Shown one piece after another: positions 1-7,436 of a stretch of DNA of 64,000 nucleotides. The stretch's first letter is position 1, and each line of letters starts with the position of its first letter. The notes beneath the pieces were generated by a model. That model made no database searches. It was not told the DNA's origin and worked only from the letters and a program-made list of their open reading frames with translations. Position numbers and translations under genes: made by a program. This DNA is from RGIG4140 sp045632845 (lineage in GTDB: Bacteria; Pseudomonadota; Alphaproteobacteria; CAAHEQ01; UBA3637): the NCBI GenBank assembly GCA_045632845.1, contig JAZQXL010000011.1, positions 1-64,000 of the forward strand, given 5' to 3'.

Positions 1-2
1 AT

Positions 3-422
3 AAACAATGTGAAAAAGTGTTAACCCAAATCCCATTATGGTTTGATATATTAACTGTTTTTTATGATCGATATCAGTTATGGGATAAAAAACGAACTCA
101 TTTGCTTAAATTTTGTGAACATGAACCATTTGAATTAAGATTGTGTTCTATGCCATTTACTCAAGATCAGAAACAAATTTTGTTTGGTTTGATACATACT
201 TTTTATCAAACCAAATTAAAATCATTTGTGACAAAGAATGACATGTCTCATTTAAGCAGCGCTTTTAAAATCTTATTAAAAGCCACTAGTTTTACACAGT
301 TCCAAAAACAATATAATTTATATTTAATAAAAAAGAAATGTAAATTATTTTTGATACGATTCATTCCTAACCATAAAATACGGTTAAGGCTCAGGACAAA
401 AATAAATCAATCTGAAAAATAA
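3..422 (+). CDS. C-terminal part of an unidentified protein (5' end outside window)
   Basis: The reading frame is open from the first bases of the window to a TAA at 420-422, so the real start lies upstream; a GTG at 18 is probably only an internal codon. About 139 residues are visible. They are rich in aromatic and basic residues, have no clear membrane helix, and end in a very basic tail (residues such as RFIPNHKIRLRLRTK). Tails of this type are common at the C-terminus of bacterial glycosyltransferases of the surface-polysaccharide kind, but no catalytic motif lies in the visible part, so this is only a hint. The following gene has its own promoter, so the two are not obviously an operon. 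Confidence 0.5.
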   Translation, partial: KQCEKVLTQIPLWFDILTVFYDRYQLWDKKRTHLLKFCEHEPFELRLCSMPFTQDQKQILFGLIHTFYQTKLKSFVTKNDMSHLSSAFKILLKATSFTQFQKQYNLYLIKKKCKLFLIRFIPNHKIRLRLRTKINQSEK

Positions 423-486
423 CAGGTTTGGATTTTAATAAAAAAATTCTTAACAAAATTAAATCTTATCTAAGCTAATCCCCCTC

Positions 487-514
487 TAGACATTCTTGTT
501 TTTTTGACTATAAT
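487..514 (+). promoter_or_regulatory. Sigma70-type promoter of the GDSL esterase gene
   Basis: TAGACA at 487-492 (five of six matches to the -35 consensus), a 16-bp spacer, and a perfect TATAAT at 509-514. Transcription would start near 521, a few bases before the AAGGAGG ribosome-binding site at 528-534. This argues for a start codon at 540 and against the alternative TTG at 504, which lies inside the promoter. Confidence 0.7.
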
Positions 515-539
515 AAAAGAAAAAAATAAGGAGGGAATG

Positions 540-1244
540 ATGAAATCTTTGTTCAAAAAAGTGATTTTAGGGATTGTTTTTGTTATCTCATGCGGGATGT
601 TTGGGGTTGCTGAGGCACAACATATTGCCCAGTCAAAAACATTCAAATTGGTTGTTTTTGGTGACAGTTTGAGCGCAGGGTATCGGTTGCCACAAAATCA
701 ATCTTTTGCCTCGCAACTGCAATCTCAATTGTTTAAAAATGGATATTACAATATCAAGGTTATCAACCATAGCCGTTCTGGTGAAACTACGGGTGGGGGG
801 CTAAAGCGTCTTCCCGCCATATTGGAAAAAGAAAAACCAAATGGTTTGATTCTTGAATTAGGGATTAATGATGTGTTCCGTGGGTACAGCGTAACTGAGG
901 CGGAAAACAACCTTTCGAAAATGATTGAGATGTGTCAAGAAAACAATGTTTCCGTTCTTTTGGTTGGCATGCAAGCGCCTCCTTATGCTAGCATCATTTA
1001 TCAACAAAAATTTGGAAAAATGTATGAAACTTTGGCACAAAAATATAACCTTTTACTCTATCCATTCTTTATGAAAGGATTGATTGCAATGGAAAATGGC
1101 TCCGTTCAATCTAAAGGAGATTATATGTTGGGCGATAAGATTCATCCAAACACAAACGGTGTCAGTTTAATGGTCAAAAATATTATGCCTTATATTGGTG
1201 AATTTTTGAAAGAAAACAAAATTTTACCCAACAATCGTAGATAA
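540..1244 (+). CDS. Secreted GDSL/SGNH esterase (TesA-like arylesterase/lysophospholipase)
   Basis: This is a serine hydrolase of the SGNH superfamily, expected to act on acyl esters or thioesters in the periplasm. Residues 1 to about 26 form a signal peptide ending in an AEA-type site. The nucleophile block reads FGDSLSAGYRLP (block I); the GIND block and the DKIHPN block supply the other SGNH/triad residues (Asn, Asp, His), so the catalytic set is complete. Length (234 residues) fits the TesA/TAP family. The AAGGAGG ends five bases before ATG 540; ATG 537 is possible but too close. Substrate specificity cannot be read from the sequence. The downstream cca gene is separated by a long hairpin. 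Confidence 0.88.
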   Translation: MKSLFKKVILGIVFVISCGMFGVAEAQHIAQSKTFKLVVFGDSLSAGYRLPQNQSFASQLQSQLFKNGYYNIKVINHSRSGETTGGGLKRLPAILEKEKPNGLILELGINDVFRGYSVTEAENNLSKMIEMCQENNVSVLLVGMQAPPYASIIYQQKFGKMYETLAQKYNLLLYPFFMKGLIAMENGSVQSKGDYMLGDKIHPNTNGVSLMVKNIMPYIGEFLKENKILPNNRR

Positions 1245-1264
1245 ATTTTTTATTGAAATTTTTG

Positions 1265-1309
1265 TTTAATCCTGTTAAAAGTTGAAAAACAATTTTTAAC
1301 GGGATTAAA
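1265..1309 (+). promoter_or_regulatory. 16-bp hairpin abutting the cca start codon
   Basis: The arm at 1265-1280 pairs with 1294-1309 over 16 bp with a single G-T wobble and a 13-nt loop. The right arm contains the only purine-rich stretch (GGGATT) that could serve as ribosome-binding site for the ATG at 1311, so the folded RNA would hide it. No T run follows on the + strand, so it is not a simple terminator for the upstream gene. Confidence 0.55.
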
Positions 1310-1310
1310 A

Positions 1311-2540
1311 ATGAAGATTTATCAAGTCGGTGGTGCGGTTCGGGACAAGTTGCTAGGCATTCAAGCAACGGATATTGATCATGTGGTTGTGGGGGCAACG
1401 GTTGAAGAAATGATTGCACTTGGATTCCAACCAGTGGGAAAGCACTTTCCCGTTTTTTTACACCCAGAAACAAAGGATGAATACGCTCTTGCAAGAAAAG
1501 AGGTTAAAACAGGGCCTAAACACACTGATTTTGACTTTGTGTTTGACAAATCTGTCACCTTACAAGAAGATGTTGTTCGAAGGGATTTTACCATCAACGC
1601 CCTTGTTTTGGATGAAGCAACAGGTGAAATCATTGACCTTGTTGATGGGCAAAATGATTTGAAAAAAAAGCTCATCCGACACATCAACAGTGAGCATTTT
1701 GTTGAAGATCCTTTGCGCATCCTCAGAATGTGCCGTTTTGCCGCGCAACTTGATTTTTCAATTCACACAGATACAATGGCTCTTGCCACTCAAATGGTGC
1801 AAGAGGGAATGCTTGACCATTTGAGCCGTGAGCGCATTTGGCAAGAATTTGAAAAAGCGCTTGGCACACCATTTTTTGACAAATTCATTCTTTCAATGCG
1901 CCAATGCGGAGCATTAAAAGTGCTTTTACCTGAGGTTGATATTCTGTTTCAAGTGCCGGAAAAAGAAGAGTTCCATCCAGAAAAAAACTCTGGTGATCAC
2001 ACCATTTTGTCACTTCAAGCAGGGCAAAACTTCGCAAAAGAAATCAAATTTGCCATTTTGCTCCATGATGTGGGCAAAGGCACAACACCCAAAGATATTC
2101 TCCCCTCACATTATAAACATGACAAAAGAGGAGTTCCCTTGGTGCAAGAAATTTGCACTCGTTTGAAAGCGCCTAATAAATACAAAGCCTTAGCACAAAT
2201 GGGAGCTGAAATGCATATGAAAATGAGGGATGTTCCTTATATACGCCTTTCAAAACTCTTTGATTTTGTTGCTAAAATTTCAAACAACTTTAAAAATGAA
2301 CAAAAAATTCAAAATCTATTTTTGATTTGTGAAGCAGATATGAAAGGGCGTGGCGCTCCGCTAGAGCAAAGTCAATTTGACAATTTCAATGAAGCTAAAA
2401 ACAAAGTGATGAAAGTTTTTTGCCTGATGCAAAACATCAAAATCACAGATATGCCAAAGTTTGATGAGTTGGCAAAAGATAAGCGCATTGCCGAACATTT
2501 CAGACAATACGCCCTTCATCAACTTGAACACAAAATGTAA
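1311..2540 (+). CDS. cca: CCA tRNA nucleotidyltransferase with HD domain
   Basis: This enzyme builds or repairs the 3' CCA end of tRNAs. Residues 7-12 (GGAVRD) and the metal-binding DID at 21-23 form the class II nucleotidyltransferase signature; RRDFT at about 90-94 follows. After the neck and body region, an HD phosphohydrolase motif (HDVGKG) sits near residue 250, as in the E. coli multifunctional Cca protein (412 residues; 409 here). The ribosome-binding site is weak and lies inside a 16-bp hairpin. Both tRNA genes in this window encode their own CCA, so repair may be the main role. It converges with the DsbA-like gene; only seven bases separate them. Confidence 0.95.
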   Translation: MKIYQVGGAVRDKLLGIQATDIDHVVVGATVEEMIALGFQPVGKHFPVFLHPETKDEYALARKEVKTGPKHTDFDFVFDKSVTLQEDVVRRDFTINALVLDEATGEIIDLVDGQNDLKKKLIRHINSEHFVEDPLRILRMCRFAAQLDFSIHTDTMALATQMVQEGMLDHLSRERIWQEFEKALGTPFFDKFILSMRQCGALKVLLPEVDILFQVPEKEEFHPEKNSGDHTILSLQAGQNFAKEIKFAILLHDVGKGTTPKDILPSHYKHDKRGVPLVQEICTRLKAPNKYKALAQMGAEMHMKMRDVPYIRLSKLFDFVAKISNNFKNEQKIQNLFLICEADMKGRGAPLEQSQFDNFNEAKNKVMKVFCLMQNIKITDMPKFDELAKDKRIAEHFRQYALHQLEHKM

Positions 2541-2547
2541 TGCTCAG

Positions 2548-3180
2548 CTAATCGGCCAAATCTTCCAACAAATCATCTAACTTTTCACCTAAAATTGCAC
2601 CTTTATAAACCTTTTTATTCGCAATAATCAATGGAACTGAATTTACTTTGAACTTCTTGTACAATTTTATATTCTTTTTAAACACATCAGTGACCCTGTC
2701 TGTGTATGCATCCATTTTCAACAATTCAACATTCAAACCCAAATCTTTGGCAATTGATTCAATTTGATATAAAAGAACATCCCCTCTTTTTGCAACTTCA
2801 AGGAACATTTCTTTATACTTTCCTTGCTCTTTTGCTGCCAAAATGTGTCTGGCGATTTGGTTAGTATCATCCCCAAAAATAGGCGCTTCAATAATAATCC
2901 AACGGATGTTTTTGAGCTTCCCATCTTCCAAAGCTTGAAACATTTGCTTGTGAAATTGTTGGCAATATTTGCAGCGATAATCAAAAAAATCAATGATAAT
3001 GTTTTTTGAAAATGCATTACCAAGGGATAGATAATCTGAATCCTCAATAATCTGACGATAAATCTTGTTGAACCGATGCGGTTTGTTAATGCGTTCTGCA
3101 TTTGCCTCAGTGGATATAAAGGCAAAAAACAATGCACAAAAACAAATCATTCGACTAAAAAAAACAACAACTCTTTTCAT
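2548..3180 (-). CDS. DsbA-like periplasmic thiol-disulfide oxidoreductase
   Basis: Signal peptide at residues 1 to about 28 (ends in a TEANA-type site), then a thioredoxin fold with an inserted helical region. The redox motif is CKYC at 70-73, preceded by a FFDYRC strand typical of the Com1/DsbA branch. The cis-proline loop appears as NSVPLI near the C-terminus. The family forms or shuffles disulfides in exported proteins; likely clients here include the two pilin-like proteins, each with two C-terminal cysteines (inference). It could instead be a DsbC/DsbG-like isomerase, but the single thioredoxin domain with no dimerisation domain favours DsbA. Confidence 0.85.
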   Translation of the reverse strand: MKRVVVFFSRMICFCALFFAFISTEANAERINKPHRFNKIYRQIIEDSDYLSLGNAFSKNIIIDFFDYRCKYCQQFHKQMFQALEDGKLKNIRWIIIEAPIFGDDTNQIARHILAAKEQGKYKEMFLEVAKRGDVLLYQIESIAKDLGLNVELLKMDAYTDRVTDVFKKNIKLYKKFKVNSVPLIIANKKVYKGAILGEKLDDLLEDLAD

Positions 3181-3201
3181 CTATCCCCCATCAGAATGAT
3201 T

Positions 3202-3720
3202 TTAATTTGCGTTTTTCCACACACCTTCTAAATCGTAAAAATCACGCATTTCACCCGTAAACAAGTGAACCATCACATCAATCAAGTCAATCACAATCCA
3301 CCCACTGTCAGATGTATCCCCTGAAATTCTGGCTCTGAACCCTGCTTTTTTGATGTCTTGAATCAAATTGTTTGCCAACCCGTTCAAGTGACGAGAAGAA
3401 TTACCATTTGCAATCACCAAATAATCTGTGAAACTACTTTTACCTTTCAAATCAATGGTAACAATGTTTTCAGCCTTGCCATCATCCAACTTTTGTTCAA
3501 TAAAAGCGAGCAATTCTTTCACTTCTTCTTTTGAAAGTGCAACAGGAGATTGTGGCAATTTTGCTTTCTTTTTGCGAACACATGTTTTTGTTGCTGGTCT
3601 GCATTTTGCTTTTGAAGGTTTTGTTTCTTCTTTTAAAACACGTTCTTCATTCTTTTTTGCTTGGCGTTTGGCAGCTGCTTGTGTTGAGCTAAGTGTTGTC
3701 TTTTTTTTCACCTGAGCCAT
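3202..3720 (-). CDS. rsfS: Ribosomal silencing factor RsfS (YbeB/Iojap)
   Basis: Family members bind ribosomal protein L14 and block subunit joining in slow growth. The RsfS domain occupies roughly residues 62-170, with the recognisable DLKGKSSFTDYLVIANG block, a SDSGWIVIDL block and the end MRDFYDLEGVW. The first 60 residues are an added lysine/alanine-rich tail, longer than in E. coli RsfS (105 residues), whose function is unknown. It lies directly downstream of obg with one base between them, a common bacterial pairing around ribosome assembly. Confidence 0.92.
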   Translation of the reverse strand: MAQVKKKTTLSSTQAAAKRQAKKNEERVLKEETKPSKAKCRPATKTCVRKKKAKLPQSPVALSKEEVKELLAFIEQKLDDGKAENIVTIDLKGKSSFTDYLVIANGNSSRHLNGLANNLIQDIKKAGFRARISGDTSDSGWIVIDLIDVMVHLFTGEMRDFYDLEGVWKNAN

Positions 3721-3721
3721 C

Positions 3722-4723
3722 TTATTCTCCTTCTTTTGCTTTTAAAATTTCTTTATACGCAAGACGCAAAATTTCTGTAATTCCCTGTCTTGCAACACCT
3801 GAAATTGCATAAACCTTTTGTTTGGAAGCTTTTTTAAGAGCTTTTTGTTTTTCTTCCACTTCTTCAGGCAACAAAGCGTCAATTTTATTCAATGCTAAAA
3901 CTTCTGGCTTGCTTGCTAATAATGGGCTGTATTTTTTAAGTTCTTTACGAATAGTTTTATATGGGGTTACGACATCTTCTGCCGTTGCATCAACCAAATG
4001 AATCAAAACCTTACAGCGTTCAACGTGTTTTAAAAACTTTGTACCCAAACCAACACCATCTGATGCCCCTTCAATCAACCCTGGAATGTCAGCCACCAAC
4101 ATCATATTATCATCAATCGTTGCCATGCCCAAATTGGGGTGAAGGGTTGTGAACGGATAATCTGCAATTTTTGGTTTTGCTCGACTGATGACAGAAAGGA
4201 ATGTTGACTTACCCGCATTTGGCAACCCAACCAAACCAACATCAGCAATAATTTTAAGCTTTAACCAAACCCAAAGCTCTTCCCCAGGGGTACCAGGATC
4301 TGCTTGTTCTGGGGCTTGGTTGGTTGAAGATTTGTACGAATCGTTCCCACGGCCACCTTTGCCACCTTTTGCCGCAACAAAAGTATCCCCACCATGGATC
4401 ATATCTGCCAAAACAATGGAACCTGTTTCATCCATAATTTGGGTACCGACTGGAACTTTGATGATCAAGTCATCCCCGCTTGCACCTGTACAATTACGCC
4501 CAGCACCATTTTTGCCCCGTTCAGCTTTAAAATGTTGTTGATAGCGAAAATCAATGAGTGTATTTAAATTTTCAACCGCTTGAAAAACAACATCCCCACC
4601 ATTGCCACCATTACCACCATCTGGGCCACCAAATTCTAAAAACTTTTCGTGTCGGAAAGAGCAGGCCCCATTTCCACCATCACCAGCTTTTATATAAATT
4701 TTTGCTTCATCTAAAAATTTCAT
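3722..4723 (-). CDS. obgE: Obg/CgtA GTPase, 50S ribosome assembly
   Basis: The glycine-rich Obg fold occupies residues 1-155 (motifs such as GDGGNG and GGNGGNGGD), followed by a GTPase domain with P-loop GLPNAGKST, DIPGL (G3) and NKID (G4). The variable OCT domain is absent, as in many proteobacterial Obg proteins. I take ATG at 4723: AAGGA lies nine bases upstream, whereas the in-frame TTG at 4732 sits right after the Shine-Dalgarno. The protein helps 50S maturation and links ribosome status to growth. It is followed by rsfS with only one base between the stop and the next ATG, so the two are probably cotranscribed. Confidence 0.95.
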   Translation of the reverse strand: MKFLDEAKIYIKAGDGGNGACSFRHEKFLEFGGPDGGNGGNGGDVVFQAVENLNTLIDFRYQQHFKAERGKNGAGRNCTGASGDDLIIKVPVGTQIMDETGSIVLADMIHGGDTFVAAKGGKGGRGNDSYKSSTNQAPEQADPGTPGEELWVWLKLKIIADVGLVGLPNAGKSTFLSVISRAKPKIADYPFTTLHPNLGMATIDDNMMLVADIPGLIEGASDGVGLGTKFLKHVERCKVLIHLVDATAEDVVTPYKTIRKELKKYSPLLASKPEVLALNKIDALLPEEVEEKQKALKKASKQKVYAISGVARQGITEILRLAYKEILKAKEGE

Positions 4724-4879
4724 ATTTATCAATCCTTTTTATTATTTCACATAGGATACTGTTTTTTCAAAAAAAAGTCAATAAAAAAGCATTTAACATA
4801 AAAAGATATGATTTCCCTCTTGAAATTCAAAAAAAAATGTGTTACTAAAACCGCTCTTGGTTCAATTTGGGAGTTTATA

Positions 4880-5260
4880 ATGATAAAATTTCGTTCTTTT
4901 TTAAAAAAAACATTATGCATTTTGTTCCTTTTTGTTGGGATAAATGGTGTTATCTCTTGTGAAAAAAAAGAACTTTTTAAGCAAAATACCGTTTATCTTT
5001 TTTGGCAGGATGGTTGCGTTCACTGTCATGACGCCATCAGCCACATTCAAGCAAAACACCCAAATATGAACATTGAAATGCTCAATATTAAAGAAACAAC
5101 CGCACGCGAAAAGCTCGTTCAAGCCGTCAAAGAGTTCAATTTATCCAACAAAATTGGGACCCCTCTTTTTATTATGAATAAAGAAATTCTCATGGGTTGG
5201 TCAAAAGAAACTCAAAACAAATTTGATTTAAGCGCTCAAAAATTTCTAAAAATTCAATAA
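4880..5260 (+). CDS. Thioredoxin/glutaredoxin-like lipoprotein with CVHC motif
   Basis: The frame is open from 4808, but ATG 4880 is favoured: GGGAG lies just upstream and the product then begins with a clean lipoprotein signal (basic MIKFRSFLKK, hydrophobic core, lipobox VISC with the lipidated Cys at 27). A short thioredoxin-like domain follows, with CVHC at 46-49 and a GTPLFI cis-proline segment. At 126 residues it resembles a membrane-tethered glutaredoxin-like reductant. It probably acts in the periplasm alongside the DsbA-like protein upstream; its partner is unknown. Confidence 0.75.
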   Translation: MIKFRSFLKKTLCILFLFVGINGVISCEKKELFKQNTVYLFWQDGCVHCHDAISHIQAKHPNMNIEMLNIKETTAREKLVQAVKEFNLSNKIGTPLFIMNKEILMGWSKETQNKFDLSAQKFLKIQ

Positions 5261-5307
5261 GATAATATTTCAACAGCTATTTTTTAGTATTTTTATAAAA
5301 AAATCAC

Positions 5308-5440
5308 TTGACAGTTTTCAAGTCTTTATGTAACAATAGATTTTAGGAGGGGAAAATTCTCTTCTTAGATAGACTATACTATCTTAGGGATTCCGCTCAG
5401 AGAGTGGGGTTAATTTTAATTATTATAAGGAGACTATACA
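5308..5440 (+). promoter_or_regulatory. Promoter and structured leader of the first pilin-like gene
   Basis: TTGACA at 5308-5313 is followed 17-18 bp later by a weaker TAACAAT-like -10 at 5331-5337. The leader of about 95 nt contains two short hairpins: AGATAG/CTATCT at 5367-5384, and CCGCTC/GAGTGG at 5393-5407 with loop AGA. There is also an orphan AGGAGG at 5345-5350 with no start codon nearby. A real AAGGAG lies before ATG 5441. Paired stems in a long leader often stabilise abundant mRNAs; regulation is possible but unproven. Confidence 0.5.
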
Positions 5441-5863
5441 ATGAAAAAACAAGAATCAGGTCGTTCAATGGTGGAAATGCTTGGCGTTTTGGCAATCATC
5501 GGGGTTTTGTCAATCGGTGGTATCGCTGGTTACATGCTCTCAATGAACCGTTTCCGTGCAAACAACATGATCGACAAAGCAGGTAAATTTGCTACAGTTG
5601 CCTTCTCAACAAAACAAACATCTATCGCTATGGGCAAAACAGATTTAGCAGATACAGATATCGCATACAAAACAAAAGAATTGGGTGCTTTAGATACTGG
5701 TGAAACTCTCGCAGTTAAATCAATTAGCGCTGATGGTCTTGTTACACTCGAAGTTAAATTTGTTAACCAAGATGTTTGCGACACAGCATTGTCAATCTTA
5801 GGTGAAACAACAAAAACTTGTGATGATACTGGTAAAGTCGATCTCGACTTCAAACAAAACTAA
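5441..5863 (+). CDS. Type IV pilin-like protein (prepilin), copy 1
   Basis: The N-terminus is a class III prepilin signal: a short basic leader MKKQESG, then RSMVEMLGVLAIIGVLS. By alignment with GFTLIE-type pilins, cleavage falls after Gly7, giving Arg as residue 1 and the conserved Glu at mature position 5. The hydrophobic alpha-1 helix is followed by a 100-residue globular part with two cysteines near the C-terminus that probably make the D-region disulfide. The 140-residue length fits a major or minor pilin or pseudopilin. It has its own promoter and terminator and a homologue directly downstream. No assembly ATPase or prepilin peptidase is in the window. Confidence 0.85.
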   Translation: MKKQESGRSMVEMLGVLAIIGVLSIGGIAGYMLSMNRFRANNMIDKAGKFATVAFSTKQTSIAMGKTDLADTDIAYKTKELGALDTGETLAVKSISADGLVTLEVKFVNQDVCDTALSILGETTKTCDDTGKVDLDFKQN

Positions 5864-5884
5864 TCTTTTGTTATGCAAATACAA

Positions 5885-5914
5885 AAAAGGATGGCTTTAG
5901 TCATCCTTTTTTTT
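5885..5914 (+). terminator. Rho-independent terminator after pilin 1
   Basis: GGATG at 5889-5893 pairs with CATCC at 5902-5906 (8-nt loop), extended by A/T pairs, followed by eight Ts. Confidence 0.85.
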
Positions 5915-5932
5915 CATCCCATACAAAAGAGC

Positions 5933-5961
5933 TTGACGGAATAAAAACTCTTTTATACAAT
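5933..5961 (+). promoter_or_regulatory. Promoter of pilin 2
   Basis: TTGACG at 5933-5938, 17-bp spacer, TACAAT at 5956-5961. It lies just after the pilin 1 terminator, so the two pilin genes are separate transcription units. Confidence 0.7.
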
Positions 5962-6015
5962 AAAAAAGAGGTGCTGAAAACGCCACATATTTTATCAATT
6001 CAAAAGGATGGTTAC

Positions 6016-6438
6016 ATGAAAAAACTTGAATCAGGTCGTTCCATGGTTGAAATGCTTGGCGTTTTGGCTGTTGTTGGGGTTTTATCCGCTGGGGGTATTT
6101 TGGGATTTTCCGTTTCTATGACACGTTATAGAGCAAATGCATTGTTAGACAAAGCAACAAAATATGCATCTCTTGCCTATTCAACAAGCCTTTCAGCAAA
6201 AGCGATGAAAAAGCCATTTAACCCAGCCAATTTTAAATATGAAAATCAACGCATTGGGGAATTACAAGAAGGAGAAGAACTCTCCCTTGGTGAAGGTGCT
6301 ATTGCAACAAATGGAGTTGTAACCGTTATTGTTACCTTTTCATCTCAAGAAATTTGCCGTGTCGCTAAAAATATGATTGGGGAATTAGATGATTGCTCCA
6401 CTGGCGGTGTTACGACTATTAAATTCAAACAAAATTAA
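6016..6438 (+). CDS. Type IV pilin-like protein (prepilin), copy 2
   Basis: A paralogue of the preceding gene: leader MKKLESG, then RSMVEMLGVLAVVGVLS with the same predicted cleavage after Gly7 and Glu at mature position 5. The globular region has diverged strongly but keeps two C-terminal cysteines (contexts EICR and DDCS) and the same ending (KFKQN). I choose ATG 6016, preceded by AAAGGATG; the upstream in-frame ATG-free extension from 5971 overlaps the promoter region. Same length (140 residues) as copy 1. The pair may build one fibre with two subunits or be alternative subunits. Confidence 0.85.
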   Translation: MKKLESGRSMVEMLGVLAVVGVLSAGGILGFSVSMTRYRANALLDKATKYASLAYSTSLSAKAMKKPFNPANFKYENQRIGELQEGEELSLGEGAIATNGVVTVIVTFSSQEICRVAKNMIGELDDCSTGGVTTIKFKQN

Positions 6439-6458
6439 ATTGATTTGATATTTTTTAT

Positions 6459-6490
6459 AAGAGGATGCAAAAAATCATCCTCTTTTTTTT
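6459..6490 (+). terminator. Rho-independent terminator after pilin 2
   Basis: AAGAGGATG at 6459-6467 pairs with CATCCTCTT at 6476-6484 (8-nt loop), followed by Ts to 6490. The stem core repeats the GGATG/CATCC of the pilin 1 terminator, consistent with a shared duplicated origin. Confidence 0.9.
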
Positions 6491-6500
6491 ACAAAATACT

Positions 6501-6529
6501 TTGATTTTAAAACCATATCCTTTTATACT
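6501..6529 (+). promoter_or_regulatory. Promoter of the alkaline phosphatase gene
   Basis: TTGATT at 6501-6506, 17-bp spacer, TATACT at 6524-6529, then AAAGGA before the ATG at 6554. No Pho box could be recognised by eye. Confidence 0.6.
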
Positions 6530-6553
6530 TAAAAAATATTGAAAGGATTAATC

Positions 6554-7402
6554 ATGAAAAAAACAACTGCTCTTTTGATCACTTTATTATTAACAACTGC
6601 AACCCCTGCTTTTGCAGATAATGTGATTTTAATGATTGGGGATGGTATGGGCAAAAATCACATCCACTGTACACATAAAAATAACCCTCTGTTTTTAAAA
6701 ACACTCACGCCAAAAGGAGAAATCAAAACCCAGTCAGCCAACAATTCAATCACCGATTCAGCAGCTGGGGCAACAGCCTATTCCTGCGGTATCAAAACAA
6801 ACAACAAATATCTTGGTATATTACCAGATAAAACCCCTTGCAAAACGTTAGCTGAAATGAGCGCTGAAAAAGGCTATTTAACCATCATTCGTACAACTGA
6901 TGGAGTATCTGGTGCAACACCTTCAGCTTTTTATGCCCACACGGATTCACGCTATAATACAAAAAAAATTGAACAAGACTTTTCCATTGCAAGCAAAAAA
7001 ATGGATATTCAATCTGTCAAACGAATTGATCAAGCGATGAAAGAAGTTTTAAACACTTTAAAAAACGCAGATAAACCTTTTTTTGTGATGATTGAAGAAT
7101 CTGAAATTGACAAACAATCTCACCTCAATAATTTTCAAAATATGACCGAAGCACTTGTTCGCTTTGATAACGCAATCAAGCAAGCTATCGAATTTGCAAA
7201 AGAAGATCAAAAAACAACAGTTATTATCCTTGCAGATCATGAAACAGGCGGCCTCACAAATGAATGTACTTATACAAAAAACAATCACTCTGGTGAAAAT
7301 GTTTTTTATTTTGCAGAAGGACAACAGGCGCACCTATTCACAGAGCCAGTTTTAGAAAACACAAGTGTACACCACAAAATCAAAAAAATCTTATTTCAGT
7401 AG
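6554..7402 (+). CDS. Periplasmic alkaline phosphatase family protein
   Basis: Signal peptide (MKKTTALLITLLLTT..., AFA site) followed directly by the first metal-binding block IGDGMG. The phosphorylatable serine lies in TDSAAGATAYSCG, equivalent to the PhoA D-S-A site, and ILADHETGG supplies further zinc ligands. The enzyme should hydrolyse phosphomonoesters in the periplasm. At 282 residues it is far shorter than PhoA (about 450), lacking most of the insertions between core strands, but all recognisable metal-site blocks are present. Start at ATG 6554, seven bases after AAAGGA; the TTG at 6539 would spoil the signal peptide. Confidence 0.85.
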   Translation: MKKTTALLITLLLTTATPAFADNVILMIGDGMGKNHIHCTHKNNPLFLKTLTPKGEIKTQSANNSITDSAAGATAYSCGIKTNNKYLGILPDKTPCKTLAEMSAEKGYLTIIRTTDGVSGATPSAFYAHTDSRYNTKKIEQDFSIASKKMDIQSVKRIDQAMKEVLNTLKNADKPFFVMIEESEIDKQSHLNNFQNMTEALVRFDNAIKQAIEFAKEDQKTTVIILADHETGGLTNECTYTKNNHSGENVFYFAEGQQAHLFTEPVLENTSVHHKIKKILFQ

Positions 7403-7403
7403 C

Positions 7404-7436
7404 AAAAAAGAGAGTTTAAACACTCTCTTTTTTTTA
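7404..7436. terminator. Bidirectional terminator between convergent genes
   Basis: GAGAGT and ACTCTC arms with A run on the left and T run on the right (core 7410-7427), placed between the phosphatase stop and the stop of the convergent metallopeptidase-like gene at 7437. Confidence 0.85.

Noticed and set aside
504..539. TTG start of the GDSL esterase at 504
   Set aside because: It overlaps the TATAAT at 509-514 and gives a charged extension before the signal peptide.
1383..1720. Opposite-strand frames inside cca
   Set aside because: They mirror cca codons and have no start signals or family likeness.
5404..5586. Open frame overlapping the first pilin start
   Set aside because: It is out of frame with the pilin, has no ribosome-binding site and encodes a low-complexity basic peptide.
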